DNA of 64,000 nucleotides, taken from assembly GCA_905234555.1 (NCBI GenBank), contig CAJOHO010000005.1:30258-94257 (forward strand), written 5' to 3'. This document shows, in pieces, positions 33,315 through 41,835 of the stretch. The position numbers and the translations under genes were made by a program. The notes beneath the pieces were generated by a model that searched no databases, was not told the origin of the DNA, and saw only the letters and a list, made by a program, of their open reading frames with translations. The first letter of the stretch is position 1. The number at the start of each line of letters is the position of its first letter. The DNA is from an uncultured Bacteroidaceae bacterium. GTDB taxonomy: Bacteria; Bacteroidota; Bacteroidia; Bacteroidales; Bacteroidaceae.

Positions 33315-34811
33315 TCAGGAGCGTTTTCTAAGATATCCGACGCTTTCGCGAAGGATTTTGGCGTGTGCCAGCCAAAGAATGGCGAAATAGAGAGCAGCTG
33401 TGAGCAGAATGCGGCTGATGAGCAGCAGCAACAAATTGTGAATGCCACAAGTAAGGAAGAAGGTGACGGCCAGACTGACAAGAGCAGTCAGGGCAAACGG
33501 CATCATGTCCTTCAGTGCCGACCAGAAACTCAGACGGATTTCACGCCACACGAAGTAGTGCCAGATTAGCAGCCAGAGGATATAGACCAAGACGTAGGTC
33601 ATCACCATCAGATGCAGAGGAGACAGATGAAACGTGAAGAGTGAAGAGTGAAGAGTGAAGAGTGAAGAATGAGGTAAGAGGTAGTGGATGGCTGCGAGGA
33701 GTCCCAAGACGAGGAGTCCTTGCGACAGGATATTCCACATATACAGGTCGCTACGTCCACGGCTGATGAGGAATTTGAAGTAAAGCGCCGTGATGGGCAT
33801 GAAAGCACCAGCTACACACAAAAGCTGCATGAACTGAGCACTGTGAAGCCACTTCTCGCCAATCAGCAAGGTGATGAATTCAGGTGCCACCATTGCCAAT
33901 CCAAACATCGCAGGAAAGGCAATGAGGCTGGTGAAACGGAGCATTTTCCGAAATGCTCTCCGTTGGCGTTCCGTGTCGTTCTCTACCTGTACGAACATGG
34001 GTTGGGCTACATCCTGCACCATCCCTGTGATGAGGTCGCTCCCCATCTTATTCCATTTGTTCGCCTGTGTATAAGTACCCACTTCCTGTTTTGTGTACCA
34101 ACGGCCAAAAAGGAAGGTGAACAAGCTGTTATAGAGACAGTTGAAAATATCGGTAATCAATATCTTAAACGAAAAGCGGAACATTTCGCGAACAGGCTGC
34201 ATGGTCACTCGCAAAGAAGGACGGAAACGGCTGAAATGCCAACTGAGAATACTCACCGTCAGCACGAAGACGATATTCTGGGTGACAACACTCCAATAGC
34301 TCATACCCAGTAATGCCATCGTGATTCCCACACTTCCTGAAATCAACAATGCTGCAATACTGATGATGGTCTGTTCCTTTACCCGCAGGTTCTTAATCAA
34401 CATGGCACGAGGAGCGATGGAGAAGCTGGCGATGAAAAAGCCGATAAAAGCATAACGGGAAAGCCACAGAAGTTCTGGTTCGTGGAAATAATCAGCAATC
34501 AGTGGCGCGCAGAACCAAAGAACGATGTAGAGGAATCCGCTGACCACAATATTAAACCAAAAAACAGCGTTGAAATCGGCATTATTTGCGTTTTTTCGGT
34601 TGACCAATGCTGGGATGAATCCACTTTGTTGAAGTGCTGCAGCGATAAGTGAGAAAATGGCGACTTCACCAGCTAATCCGTACTCGGAAGGCGTGAGGAT
34701 ATTTGCCAGCACCACACCAAACACCAGATTGAGCAACTGCATAGCGCCGTTGTTCATCAGTCCCCACATCAATCCGCGGGCCGTTCGCTCTTTCAACGTC
34801 TGTTCAGCCAT
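33315..34811 (-). CDS. Polysaccharide flippase (Wzx/MVF-like) with heptamer array
   Basis: The 498-residue protein begins KERTARGLMWGLMNNGAMQL and has about 12-14 hydrophobic helices. The N-terminal half has the pattern NLVFGVVLANILTPSEYGLAG of the polysaccharide synthase/flippase family. It would flip lipid-linked glycan units to the periplasmic face. Residues about 382-393 (HSSLFTLHSSLFTFH) are encoded by five perfect 7-bp repeats, lying between two helices. Loss or gain of a unit would shift the frame. The gene sits below a small lipoprotein gene and next to the LicD cluster. Confidence 0.88.
   Translation of the reverse strand: MAEQTLKERTARGLMWGLMNNGAMQLLNLVFGVVLANILTPSEYGLAGEVAIFSLIAAALQQSGFIPALVNRKNANNADFNAVFWFNIVVSGFLYIVLWFCAPLIADYFHEPELLWLSRYAFIGFFIASFSIAPRAMLIKNLRVKEQTIISIAALLISGSVGITMALLGMSYWSVVTQNIVFVLTVSILSWHFSRFRPSLRVTMQPVREMFRFSFKILITDIFNCLYNSLFTFLFGRWYTKQEVGTYTQANKWNKMGSDLITGMVQDVAQPMFVQVENDTERQRRAFRKMLRFTSLIAFPAMFGLAMVAPEFITLLIGEKWLHSAQFMQLLCVAGAFMPITALYFKFLISRGRSDLYMWNILSQGLLVLGLLAAIHYLLPHSSLFTLHSSLFTFHLSPLHLMVMTYVLVYILWLLIWHYFVWREIRLSFWSALKDMMPFALTALVSLAVTFFLTCGIHNLLLLLISRILLTAALYFAILWLAHAKILRESVGYLRKRS
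33634..33668. repeat. Heptamer array GTGAAGA x5 inside the flippase gene
   Basis: Five perfect tandem copies run from 33634 to 33668, the longest perfect array in the window. The sense strand reads TCTTCAC and encodes cyclic FTLHSSL. A one-unit change (7 bp) would frameshift the last quarter of the protein. Confidence 0.92.
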
Positions 34812-34824
34812 TCAATTTAGATAG

Positions 34825-35346
34825 TCAATTGACGATATTCAATCGCATTCCGTCGTAGTTGACGGGATAGCGGTAAAGTCCACGTGGTTTGGAGTGTAGT
34901 CCGTTACCGGCATCGAGGATGACGCCGTTGTTGTTCAGATCATATACGATTTCACAATGAGCACATCGGGCAGTGCCGTCGTCGCTCAGTGTGAGACGAC
35001 GTTCCACACGGTCGCAGTTACGACAAGCCAAATCATAAGCTCTCAAATCACCAAACTGAGTCGTACCTACGATCAGTCCGCCCAACCCCAGCTCAAAGTC
35101 CTTCGACAGCGCATCCATCGGGTATTCGTGTTCCCCAACCTGACTCTTCATGATCAAACGATTGCCAGACCTACGAATCGTGGCAAATTGTCCGAAGTTA
35201 CCTATCACATTGTTCAGTTCGGCATACGAAACGACTTGAAATCCGCACATCACCCGATATTTACGAGAATAGGTACTGCTGATTTCATCGTCGCAGGCCG
35301 TCATTGTGATGAGTAGCGACAGGAATAGCAAGAGGATTTTCTTCAT
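34825..35346 (-). CDS. Small lipoprotein with a four-Cys motif
   Basis: I set the start at the ATG at 35346 (MKKILLLFLSLLITMTACDD, 173 residues). An upstream ATG at 35388 lacks a signal-peptide character. The lipoprotein Cys is in TMTACDDEISS. A four-Cys motif follows: ACRNCDRVE and, about 20 residues later, RCAHCEIVYDLNNNG. The spacing CxxC-x(17-20)-CxxC suggests a zinc-ribbon or rubredoxin-like metal site. The family is not recognised. It lies 13 bp before the flippase gene. Confidence 0.7.
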   Translation of the reverse strand: MKKILLLFLSLLITMTACDDEISSTYSRKYRVMCGFQVVSYAELNNVIGNFGQFATIRRSGNRLIMKSQVGEHEYPMDALSKDFELGLGGLIVGTTQFGDLRAYDLACRNCDRVERRLTLSDDGTARCAHCEIVYDLNNNGVILDAGNGLHSKPRGLYRYPVNYDGMRLNIVN

Positions 35347-35390
35347 GATGACAGGGGAAAGAGAATGGTGGATATGAGAAAATATCACAT

Positions 35391-36395
35391 TTAGAAAGAC
35401 AATTGGGGGTTATTGATGATGGAGTCAATCAGTTGCAGTTCTTCGGAGGAGAAATGGAGATGATGGAGCGTAGCGAGGTTGTCTTCCAACTGCTTGACAG
35501 AGGAGGTCCCGATGATGCAGGAAGTGACGCGACTGTCGTTCAGCACCCAGGCAAGAGCCATTTGTGCCAGCGACTGTCCTCTGCTTTCTGCAATCTTGGC
35601 CAATTGGATGGCTGCTTCGACTCGCTCAGGCGTAACCTGTGATGTTTGGAGGAACCCACTGCTACGGGCAGCACGACTTCCTTCTGGAATTCCGTGGTTG
35701 TATTTTCCTGTCAGCAGACCTTGTGCCAACGGAGAAAAGCAGATAATACCGCTTCCGTTTTCGGCAGCCAGCTGGAAATTGCTTTGTTCGTCGTTCGCTT
35801 GTCCTGGCAGACCACCTAATTGTGCTTTGCGGTCGAACATCGAGTGGCGATACTGACTGAGAAGACAGGGAACACTTGCCTCACGCAGGATATCGTAGGC
35901 TTGTTGTTGTTCTTTAGCCGGATATTTTGAGATACCCACATAGAGCGCTTTCCCTTGCCGCACCAATTGGATGAGGGCTTCCATCGTCTCTTCCACAGGC
36001 GTTACTCCGTCATAACGGTGACTATAGAAGATATCGAAATACTCCATCCCACACCGTTTCAGGCTTTGGTCGCAGCTGGCAATGATGTTCTTACGCGACG
36101 AACCTGTGCCATAGACTCCTGGCCACATGTCATGACCTGCTTTTGAGGAGATGAACAGCTCATCGCGATGACCACTCAGATTTTTTCGCAAGATCCGTCC
36201 GAAGTTCGTCTCTGCGCTACCTGGTTCCGGACCATAGTTGTTGGCAAGGTCGAAATGACAGATGCCTGCATCGAAAGCCCGTAGCACCATCTGGGTGGCT
36301 ACTTCGAAATCGTCAACCGATCCGAAGTTGTGCCATAGTCCCAAGGAGAGTACGGGAAGTTGAATACCACTATGTCCGCAATATTGATAAATCAT
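35391..36395 (-). CDS. Aldo/keto reductase (YghZ/Kv-beta-like)
   Basis: The 334-residue TIM-barrel reductase has the Asp-Tyr pair in HFDLANNYGPEPGSAETNFG. The Lys is in FISSKAGHDMWPG and the His in DIFYSHRYDGVTPVEET. The GPEPGSAE and GYGTGSSRKNI segments resemble L-glyceraldehyde-3-phosphate reductase YghZ. NADPH-dependent reduction of small aldehydes such as methylglyoxal or glyceraldehyde phosphate is likely. It follows argH by 6 bp, so it is probably co-transcribed. Confidence 0.92.
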   Translation of the reverse strand: MIYQYCGHSGIQLPVLSLGLWHNFGSVDDFEVATQMVLRAFDAGICHFDLANNYGPEPGSAETNFGRILRKNLSGHRDELFISSKAGHDMWPGVYGTGSSRKNIIASCDQSLKRCGMEYFDIFYSHRYDGVTPVEETMEALIQLVRQGKALYVGISKYPAKEQQQAYDILREASVPCLLSQYRHSMFDRKAQLGGLPGQANDEQSNFQLAAENGSGIICFSPLAQGLLTGKYNHGIPEGSRAARSSGFLQTSQVTPERVEAAIQLAKIAESRGQSLAQMALAWVLNDSRVTSCIIGTSSVKQLEDNLATLHHLHFSSEELQLIDSIINNPQLSF

Positions 36396-36401
36396 AAGTT
36401 T

Positions 36402-37754
36402 TTATTCTGCTGGTGACAGAAGACGCTGAACTGCATTGTCCATCCGCTCAAAGTTAAAACCCTGCAGGGTCTGATTCATCAGTGCCTGGATTCGATCGTT
36501 ACAGAGATTGCCGATAGAGCCTTCATGGGTGTGGTGGATATTCTTGTCGGGCATAAACTGACCAGCCTCAATCTCCAGTCCCACACGCTTGTATGCATCT
36601 CTGAAAGGTACGCCTTCAGACGCAAGTCGATTGACTTCCTCGACAGAGAAGATGGGGTCGTACATCGGGTTGTCCAGAATATGTTCGTTGACCTTTATCT
36701 TATTGATAATGTAAGCCGACATCCGCAAACAGTCTTTCAGTTCGTCGAAAGCAGGAAGGAAAGCCTCCTTGATGATTTGCAGATCGCGAAAATATCCACA
36801 AGGAAGGTTGTTCATGATTAACGTAATGGTCTGAGGCAGCGCCTGTAACTTATTGCATTTGGCACGAGTCAGTTCAAACACATCAGGATTCTTCTTATGA
36901 GGCATGATAGACGAACCAGTTGTGCAGTCATCGGGCAGTTTTACAAATCCGAAGTTCTGGTTGGAGAACAGACAGGCATCGAATGCCATCTTGGCAATGG
37001 TGCCAGCTATGCTCGCCATCGCAAATGCAACATTGCGTTCGGTTTTTCCACGACCCATCTGTGCATAGACCACATTGTAGTCCATCGAATCAAATCCAAG
37101 CAGGTCGGTCGTCATCTGACGGTTCAGCGGAAACGAGCTGCCGTAACCAGCGGCGCTACCCAACGGATTACGGTTCGTGATGCGCCAGGCAGCTTGAAGG
37201 AACTGCATATCATCAACCAGACTCTCAGCGTATGCACCAAACCACAGTCCAAAGCTCGAAGGCATCGCGATTTGCAGGTGCGTATAGCCTGGCATGAGAA
37301 CATCCTTGAATTGGTTACTTTTCTCGATGAGTTCGTCGAAAAGCGACTTTGTCAAGGTGGCAATCTCGCGAATTTGGTCGCGAATGAAAAGTTTCAGATC
37401 CACCAGCACCTGATCATTACGTGAGCGGCCTGAATGGATTTTCTTGCCAGTATCGCCCAACTTGCGTGTCAGCATCAGTTCCACCTGGGAGTGGACGTCT
37501 TCCACCCCTTCTTCGATGACGAACTCACCACGTTCTGCCTGCGTATAGATGGCTCGCAGTTCTTTCAGCAGGACTTCCAACTCCGAATGGGTCAGCAATC
37601 CGATGCTTTCGAGCATTGTGATGTGAGCCATCGAACCCAGCACATCGTACTTCGCCAGATAAAGATCCATTTCACGATCCCGACCGATGGTGAATCTTTC
37701 GATTTCATCGGTCATTCGAACGTTTTTGGTCCAGATATTCTCAACTTTTGACAT
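36402..37754 (-). CDS. argH: Argininosuccinate lyase
   Basis: The 450-residue enzyme belongs to the fumarase/aspartase superfamily. The signature is GSSIMPHKKNPDVFELTRAK (residues near 283-302), with the catalytic Ser in the flexible loop. HSGRSRNDQV and PGYTHLQIAMP are also typical. It splits argininosuccinate to arginine and fumarate. A slightly shorter start is not supported: KVENIWTKNVRMTDEIERFT is family-like. It lies downstream of the SRPBCC gene, across a heptamer array, and 6 bp upstream of the aldo/keto reductase. Confidence 0.97.
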   Translation of the reverse strand: MSKVENIWTKNVRMTDEIERFTIGRDREMDLYLAKYDVLGSMAHITMLESIGLLTHSELEVLLKELRAIYTQAERGEFVIEEGVEDVHSQVELMLTRKLGDTGKKIHSGRSRNDQVLVDLKLFIRDQIREIATLTKSLFDELIEKSNQFKDVLMPGYTHLQIAMPSSFGLWFGAYAESLVDDMQFLQAAWRITNRNPLGSAAGYGSSFPLNRQMTTDLLGFDSMDYNVVYAQMGRGKTERNVAFAMASIAGTIAKMAFDACLFSNQNFGFVKLPDDCTTGSSIMPHKKNPDVFELTRAKCNKLQALPQTITLIMNNLPCGYFRDLQIIKEAFLPAFDELKDCLRMSAYIINKIKVNEHILDNPMYDPIFSVEEVNRLASEGVPFRDAYKRVGLEIEAGQFMPDKNIHHTHEGSIGNLCNDRIQALMNQTLQGFNFERMDNAVQRLLSPAE

Positions 37755-37767
37755 GAAAATATATAAC

Positions 37768-37802
37768 GTTTAATGTTTAATGTTTATCGTTTAATGATTA
37801 TC
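37768..37802. repeat. Heptamer array GTTTAAT x4-5 upstream of argH
   Basis: The units GTTTAAT, GTTTAAT, GTTTATC, GTTTAAT and GATTATC fill the gap between the SRPBCC stop and the argH start. The period is 7 bp. Confidence 0.88.
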
Positions 37803-37815
37803 ATTGAACCATAAA

Positions 37816-38289
37816 CTATTCGTAGGGGATTCTTGCCAGCATTTCAGCGAACTGATCAACGCCGTCCTTCAGTTTGCTGCCCAGCATCATCTTGAACATC
37901 ATGCTGAGTTGGGCATCAAGCGTCACCTTCATCTTACACGAAGTCTCTGAGGTGGGTAACAGTTGAATCCACAGTGTGATGGGAATGGGAGACTGAACTG
38001 ACTCAAATTTCACACATTTCGGCTCCTCACGCTCTACGATACGAATAACAAGATTGCCCACCATCGGCAACTGGACAGTCAATTCATCGTGTGTTGCCTC
38101 CATCTTTTCCAACATTTCACGAGCCTGCTGCATCTGAGCATCATCCACCTTTCCAGCGATGGTTTCACGAGCCACGGGGTCGTTCATCTTTTCTTTCAAT
38201 GCTGTCAGATTGGTCAAATCCGACAACTTGGCATATACGCTTTCCTGAGCGTATCCCACTTGTTTTACTCCACTTTCGTATTTAGCCAT
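37816..38289 (-). CDS. SRPBCC family protein
   Basis: The 157-residue protein has the pattern of START-like (SRPBCC) hydrophobic pocket proteins: YAKLSDLTNLTALKEKMND near the N terminus, then alternating strands (KFESVQSPIPITLWIQL, KMKVTLDAQLSMMFKMMLG). The C-terminal long helix is LKDGVDQFAEMLARIPY. It probably binds a small lipid or metabolite; ligand unknown. It sits 40 bp after pyrE, likely in the same transcript. Confidence 0.8.
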   Translation of the reverse strand: MAKYESGVKQVGYAQESVYAKLSDLTNLTALKEKMNDPVARETIAGKVDDAQMQQAREMLEKMEATHDELTVQLPMVGNLVIRIVEREEPKCVKFESVQSPIPITLWIQLLPTSETSCKMKVTLDAQLSMMFKMMLGSKLKDGVDQFAEMLARIPYE

Positions 38290-38329
38290 AAATCTTCTTC
38301 CTTTCGTTATGTCGTCACACGTTCAATGA

Positions 38330-38962
38330 TTATTTCTTCCAGTTTGCAGGATCTTTTCGCCATTCGTTGAGCGTAGGAATCTGTGCTTCTGTGATATAAC
38401 CTGTCGCTAAGGCTGCTTCCAAGACGGCCTCATAGTTCGTCAGCGTGATAAGAGGAACGTTTGCCTCTTCAAAAGCCTTCTTCGCCACATCAAATCCGTA
38501 GGTGTAACTGGCCACCATTCCGACGACTTCACAACCAGCTTTACGGATGGCCTCCACAGCTTTCAGACTGCTACCGCCCGTAGAGATGAGGTCTTCTACG
38601 ACTACAACCTTCTGACCTGGTTTCAGTTCACCCTCAATGAGGTTCTCCAGTCCGTGGTCTTTGGGTTTGCTGCGTACGTACACAAATGGCTTGCCAACAG
38701 CATCTGCCACCAAGGCACCCTGAGCAATGGCACCAGTTGCTACACCTGCCACAACATCAGCTTCAGCAAAGTTCTCCATCACCAATCGAGTCAGCTCCAC
38801 CTTGACAAAGGTGCGGAGATCGGTAAACGAAAGTGTTTTGCGGTTGTCACAATAAAAAGGTGACTTCCATCCGCTCGCCCAGGTGAAGGGTTGTTCGGGT
38901 TGAAGTTTCACAGCCTGAACGGCCAGCAATTTTTCGGCAAAAATTCTTTCTAAAGTCTTCAT
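38330..38962 (-). CDS. pyrE: Orotate phosphoribosyltransferase
   Basis: I set the start at the ATG at 38962 (MKTLERIFAEKLL, 210 residues). The 39013 ATG adds 17 charged residues and overlaps the -7 box region. The PRPP motif is VVVVEDLISTGGSSLKAVE, and FYCDNRKTLSF and VYVRSKPKDHGLENLIEG are also typical. It adds ribose-5-phosphate to orotate in UMP synthesis. Confidence 0.96.
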   Translation of the reverse strand: MKTLERIFAEKLLAVQAVKLQPEQPFTWASGWKSPFYCDNRKTLSFTDLRTFVKVELTRLVMENFAEADVVAGVATGAIAQGALVADAVGKPFVYVRSKPKDHGLENLIEGELKPGQKVVVVEDLISTGGSSLKAVEAIRKAGCEVVGMVASYTYGFDVAKKAFEEANVPLITLTNYEAVLEAALATGYITEAQIPTLNEWRKDPANWKK

Positions 38963-39021
38963 GAGATGTATTTTTTTGTATTCTTGTTTCTGTTTTTTAC
39001 CTTCATTTTTCAAATTTCCTG

Positions 39022-39054
39022 CAAAACTACTAAAAAACAGCGATATATCCGAAA
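39022..39054 (-). promoter_or_regulatory. pyrE promoter
   Basis: On the minus strand TTTC (39051-39054) and TAGTTTTG (39022-39029) are 21 bp apart. Transcription would start about 50 nt upstream of the pyrE ATG. Confidence 0.55.
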
Positions 39055-39118
39055 AAGACGGTTAAAAACCACTCTTTTTATAAAAATAAAGAGGTAAAGG
39101 CATAAAAAAACCTCGATT

Positions 39119-39150
39119 TTTGGCTATCTTAAGAGAAAACACTAAATTTG
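39119..39150 (+). promoter_or_regulatory. mutS promoter
   Basis: TTTG at 39119-39122 and TAAATTTG at 39143-39150 are 20 bp apart, about 38 bp before the mutS ATG. Confidence 0.75.
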
Positions 39151-39187
39151 CATAACAAAACGAATTCCATCACTAAACAGTATCAGC

Positions 39188-41821
39188 ATGGCAAAGAAAG
39201 AGGAGTTGACCCCGATGATGAAACAGTTCTATGATTTCAAAGCAAAGCACCCCGATGCTTTGCTGTTGTTTCGTTGTGGCGACTTCTATGAAACATACGG
39301 TGATGATGCGGCCATAGCTGCCGATATTCTAGGAATCACACTGACCAAACGCAGCAGCGTGGCAGGAACAGCTGCCAACGCCATCGCGATGGCAGGTTTC
39401 CCTTATCATGCCCTCGACACTTATCTTCCCAAACTCATCCGCGCAGGTCGTCGTGTCGCTATCTGCGACCAGTTGGAAGACCCCAAACTGGCCAAAAAGC
39501 TCGTAAAGCGTGGCATTACAGAATTAGTGACACCAGGAGTGGCGATGAACGACAACGTGTTGCAGAATAAAGAGAACAACTTTCTCGCTGCCGTTCATTT
39601 TGGCAAATCGTCCTGTGGAGTCTCATTTCTGGACATTTCAACGGGAGAATTCCTCGTAGCAGAAGGAACAACCGACTATGTAGATAAGCTCCTCACCAAC
39701 TTCGGTCCCAAAGAAGTGCTATATGAACGTGGACGCAAATCTATGTTTGAAGGCAACTTCGGTGGACGATTCTTTACCTTTGAACTCGACGACTGGGTAT
39801 TTGTCTATGAAACCGCTCTGAGCAAACTGAAACAACATTTTGAGGTAAAGAACTTAAAGGGCTTCGGAATTGACCATTTACGCGATGGAATCGTTGCTTC
39901 TGGAGCTATCCTGTTCTATTTGGAGCAAACCCAACACACCCAAATCCGTCATATTCGCACCATCTCACGAATCGAAGAAGGTCGCTACGTTCGAATGGAC
40001 CGTTTCACGGTCAGATCACTCGAACTCATCGAACCCATGAACGAAGGAGGCTGCTCCTTACTTCAAGTGATAGATAAGACGATTTCACCGATGGGTGGAC
40101 GCCTGATGCGCCGATGGATTCACTTCCCTTTGAAAGATGTAAAACGCATCGAACAGCGTCAGAACATCGTGGAACATTTCTTCCGTGAGCCAGACTTCCG
40201 CGACACCGTGGAGGAATTGCTGAGACGAATTGGTGATATAGAACGTACCGCTTCCAAAATCTCCACCCAGCGAGTTTCACCACGTGATATGGCACAACTC
40301 TGCGGCGCTCTTCAAGCCATCGAACCTATAAAAAAGATGTGCGAGGAGAGTGACAACGAGAGCATTCGCCAAATTGGCCAGCAACTCGACCCTTGCACCG
40401 AACTGCGAGAGCGTATCCATCGGGAACTGAAACCCGATCCTCCGTTCCAGGTAAACAAAGGCAGTGTCATCGCTGATGGTGTGAACGAAGAACTGGATGA
40501 ATTGCGACGTATGGCCTATTCGGGCAAGGACTACCTGCTTCAGATTCAGCAGCGGGAAATCGAAGCCACAGGCATCACCAGCCTGAAAATTGGTTTCAAC
40601 AATGTTTTCGGCTACTATATGGAAGTGCGCAACACCTTCAAGGATCGCGTGCCACAGGAATGGATTCGTAAGCAGACTTTGACGCAGGCGGAACGTTATA
40701 TCACTCAGGAACTGAAAGAATACGAAGAGAAAATTCTGGGCGCAGAAGAGCGAATTTTATCGTTGGAATCGCAACTTTTCAACGACCTTGTGCTCTTTGC
40801 TGCTAATTATATTACAGCCCTTCAGACCGATGCCAGCCTCATTGCCAACATCGACTGCCTGCTGTCTTTTGCAATGGCAGCAAAGGAATACCGCTATGTG
40901 CGACCCGTAGTGGACGAGTCCCTTGTCATCGACATCCGTCAAGGACGCCATCCTGTCATTGAGCGTAACATGCCAATCGGAGAGCAGTATGTTGCCAACG
41001 ATTTGCTGTTAGACAGCGAACACCAGCAGATTATCATGCTGACGGGTCCCAATATGGCTGGTAAGTCAGCCCTTCTGCGTCAGACGGCCCTCATCACGCT
41101 TCTGGCACAGATCGGCTCTTTCGTACCAGCAGAAGCTGCCCGCATCGGTGTTTGTGACAAGATCTTCACTCGTGTAGGAGCAAGCGACAATATTTCTTTG
41201 GGTGAATCCACGTTTATGGTGGAGATGAACGAAGCAGCGAACATCCTTAACAACCTCACAGAGCGTTCCTTGGTGCTTTTCGATGAATTGGGACGAGGTA
41301 CCAGCACATACGATGGCATTTCCATTGCCTGGTCTATTGTGGAGTACATCCACGAAAATCCAAAGAATCATGCTCGTACCCTCTTTGCCACCCACTATCA
41401 CGAACTGAACGAGATGGAGCGAATCTATCAACGCATCAAGAATTTCAATGTCAGCGTTCGGGAAGTGGATGGTCGTGTGATTTTCCTACGAAAGTTGGAG
41501 CGAGGCGGCAGCGAACATTCTTTTGGTATTCATGTAGCAAAGATTGCCGGCATGAATCCTTCTGTGGTTCGACGTGCCGAAGAGGTACTGCAACAGCTGG
41601 AACAAAATAACAGCGGAGACCATATCAGTCGTCCCTCTTCCTCTTCGCTGGCAGCACTCAACGCTCAGCAGTCTAACTCCCAACTTTCTTTCTTCCAACT
41701 CGACGACCCTGTCCTCTGTCAAATCCGCGATGAGATCCTCAACCTCGACGTTGACAACCTCACCCCATTGGAGGCGCTTAACAAACTCAACGACATCAAA
41801 CGCATCGTCAAAGGGAAATAA
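39188..41821 (+). CDS. mutS: DNA mismatch repair protein MutS
   Basis: The 877-residue protein has the N-terminal mismatch-recognition motif [14 protein letters not shown] (GxFYE-type, Phe-Tyr-Glu at about 34-37). Walker A is [15 protein letters not shown] near residue 619. Walker B and following motifs are [16 protein letters not shown] and LFATHYHEL. The C terminus contains a short tail with [11 protein letters not shown]. It recognises mismatches and recruits MutL. It ends 14 bp before the convergent porZ-like gene. Confidence 0.98.
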   Translation: MAKKEELTPMMKQFYDFKAKHPDALLLFRCGDFYETYGDDAAIAADILGITLTKRSSVAGTAANAIAMAGFPYHALDTYLPKLIRAGRRVAICDQLEDPKLAKKLVKRGITELVTPGVAMNDNVLQNKENNFLAAVHFGKSSCGVSFLDISTGEFLVAEGTTDYVDKLLTNFGPKEVLYERGRKSMFEGNFGGRFFTFELDDWVFVYETALSKLKQHFEVKNLKGFGIDHLRDGIVASGAILFYLEQTQHTQIRHIRTISRIEEGRYVRMDRFTVRSLELIEPMNEGGCSLLQVIDKTISPMGGRLMRRWIHFPLKDVKRIEQRQNIVEHFFREPDFRDTVEELLRRIGDIERTASKISTQRVSPRDMAQLCGALQAIEPIKKMCEESDNESIRQIGQQLDPCTELRERIHRELKPDPPFQVNKGSVIADGVNEELDELRRMAYSGKDYLLQIQQREIEATGITSLKIGFNNVFGYYMEVRNTFKDRVPQEWIRKQTLTQAERYITQELKEYEEKILGAEERILSLESQLFNDLVLFAANYITALQTDASLIANIDCLLSFAMAAKEYRYVRPVVDESLVIDIRQGRHPVIERNMPIGEQYVANDLLLDSEHQQIIMLTGPNMAGKSALLRQTALITLLAQIGSFVPAEAARIGVCDKIFTRVGASDNISLGESTFMVEMNEAANILNNLTERSLVLFDELGRGTSTYDGISIAWSIVEYIHENPKNHARTLFATHYHELNEMERIYQRIKNFNVSVREVDGRVIFLRKLERGGSEHSFGIHVAKIAGMNPSVVRRAEEVLQQLEQNNSGDHISRPSSSSLAALNAQQSNSQLSFFQLDDPVLCQIRDEILNLDVDNLTPLEALNKLNDIKRIVKGK

Positions 41822-41835
41822 AGAGGCTATAGCAG

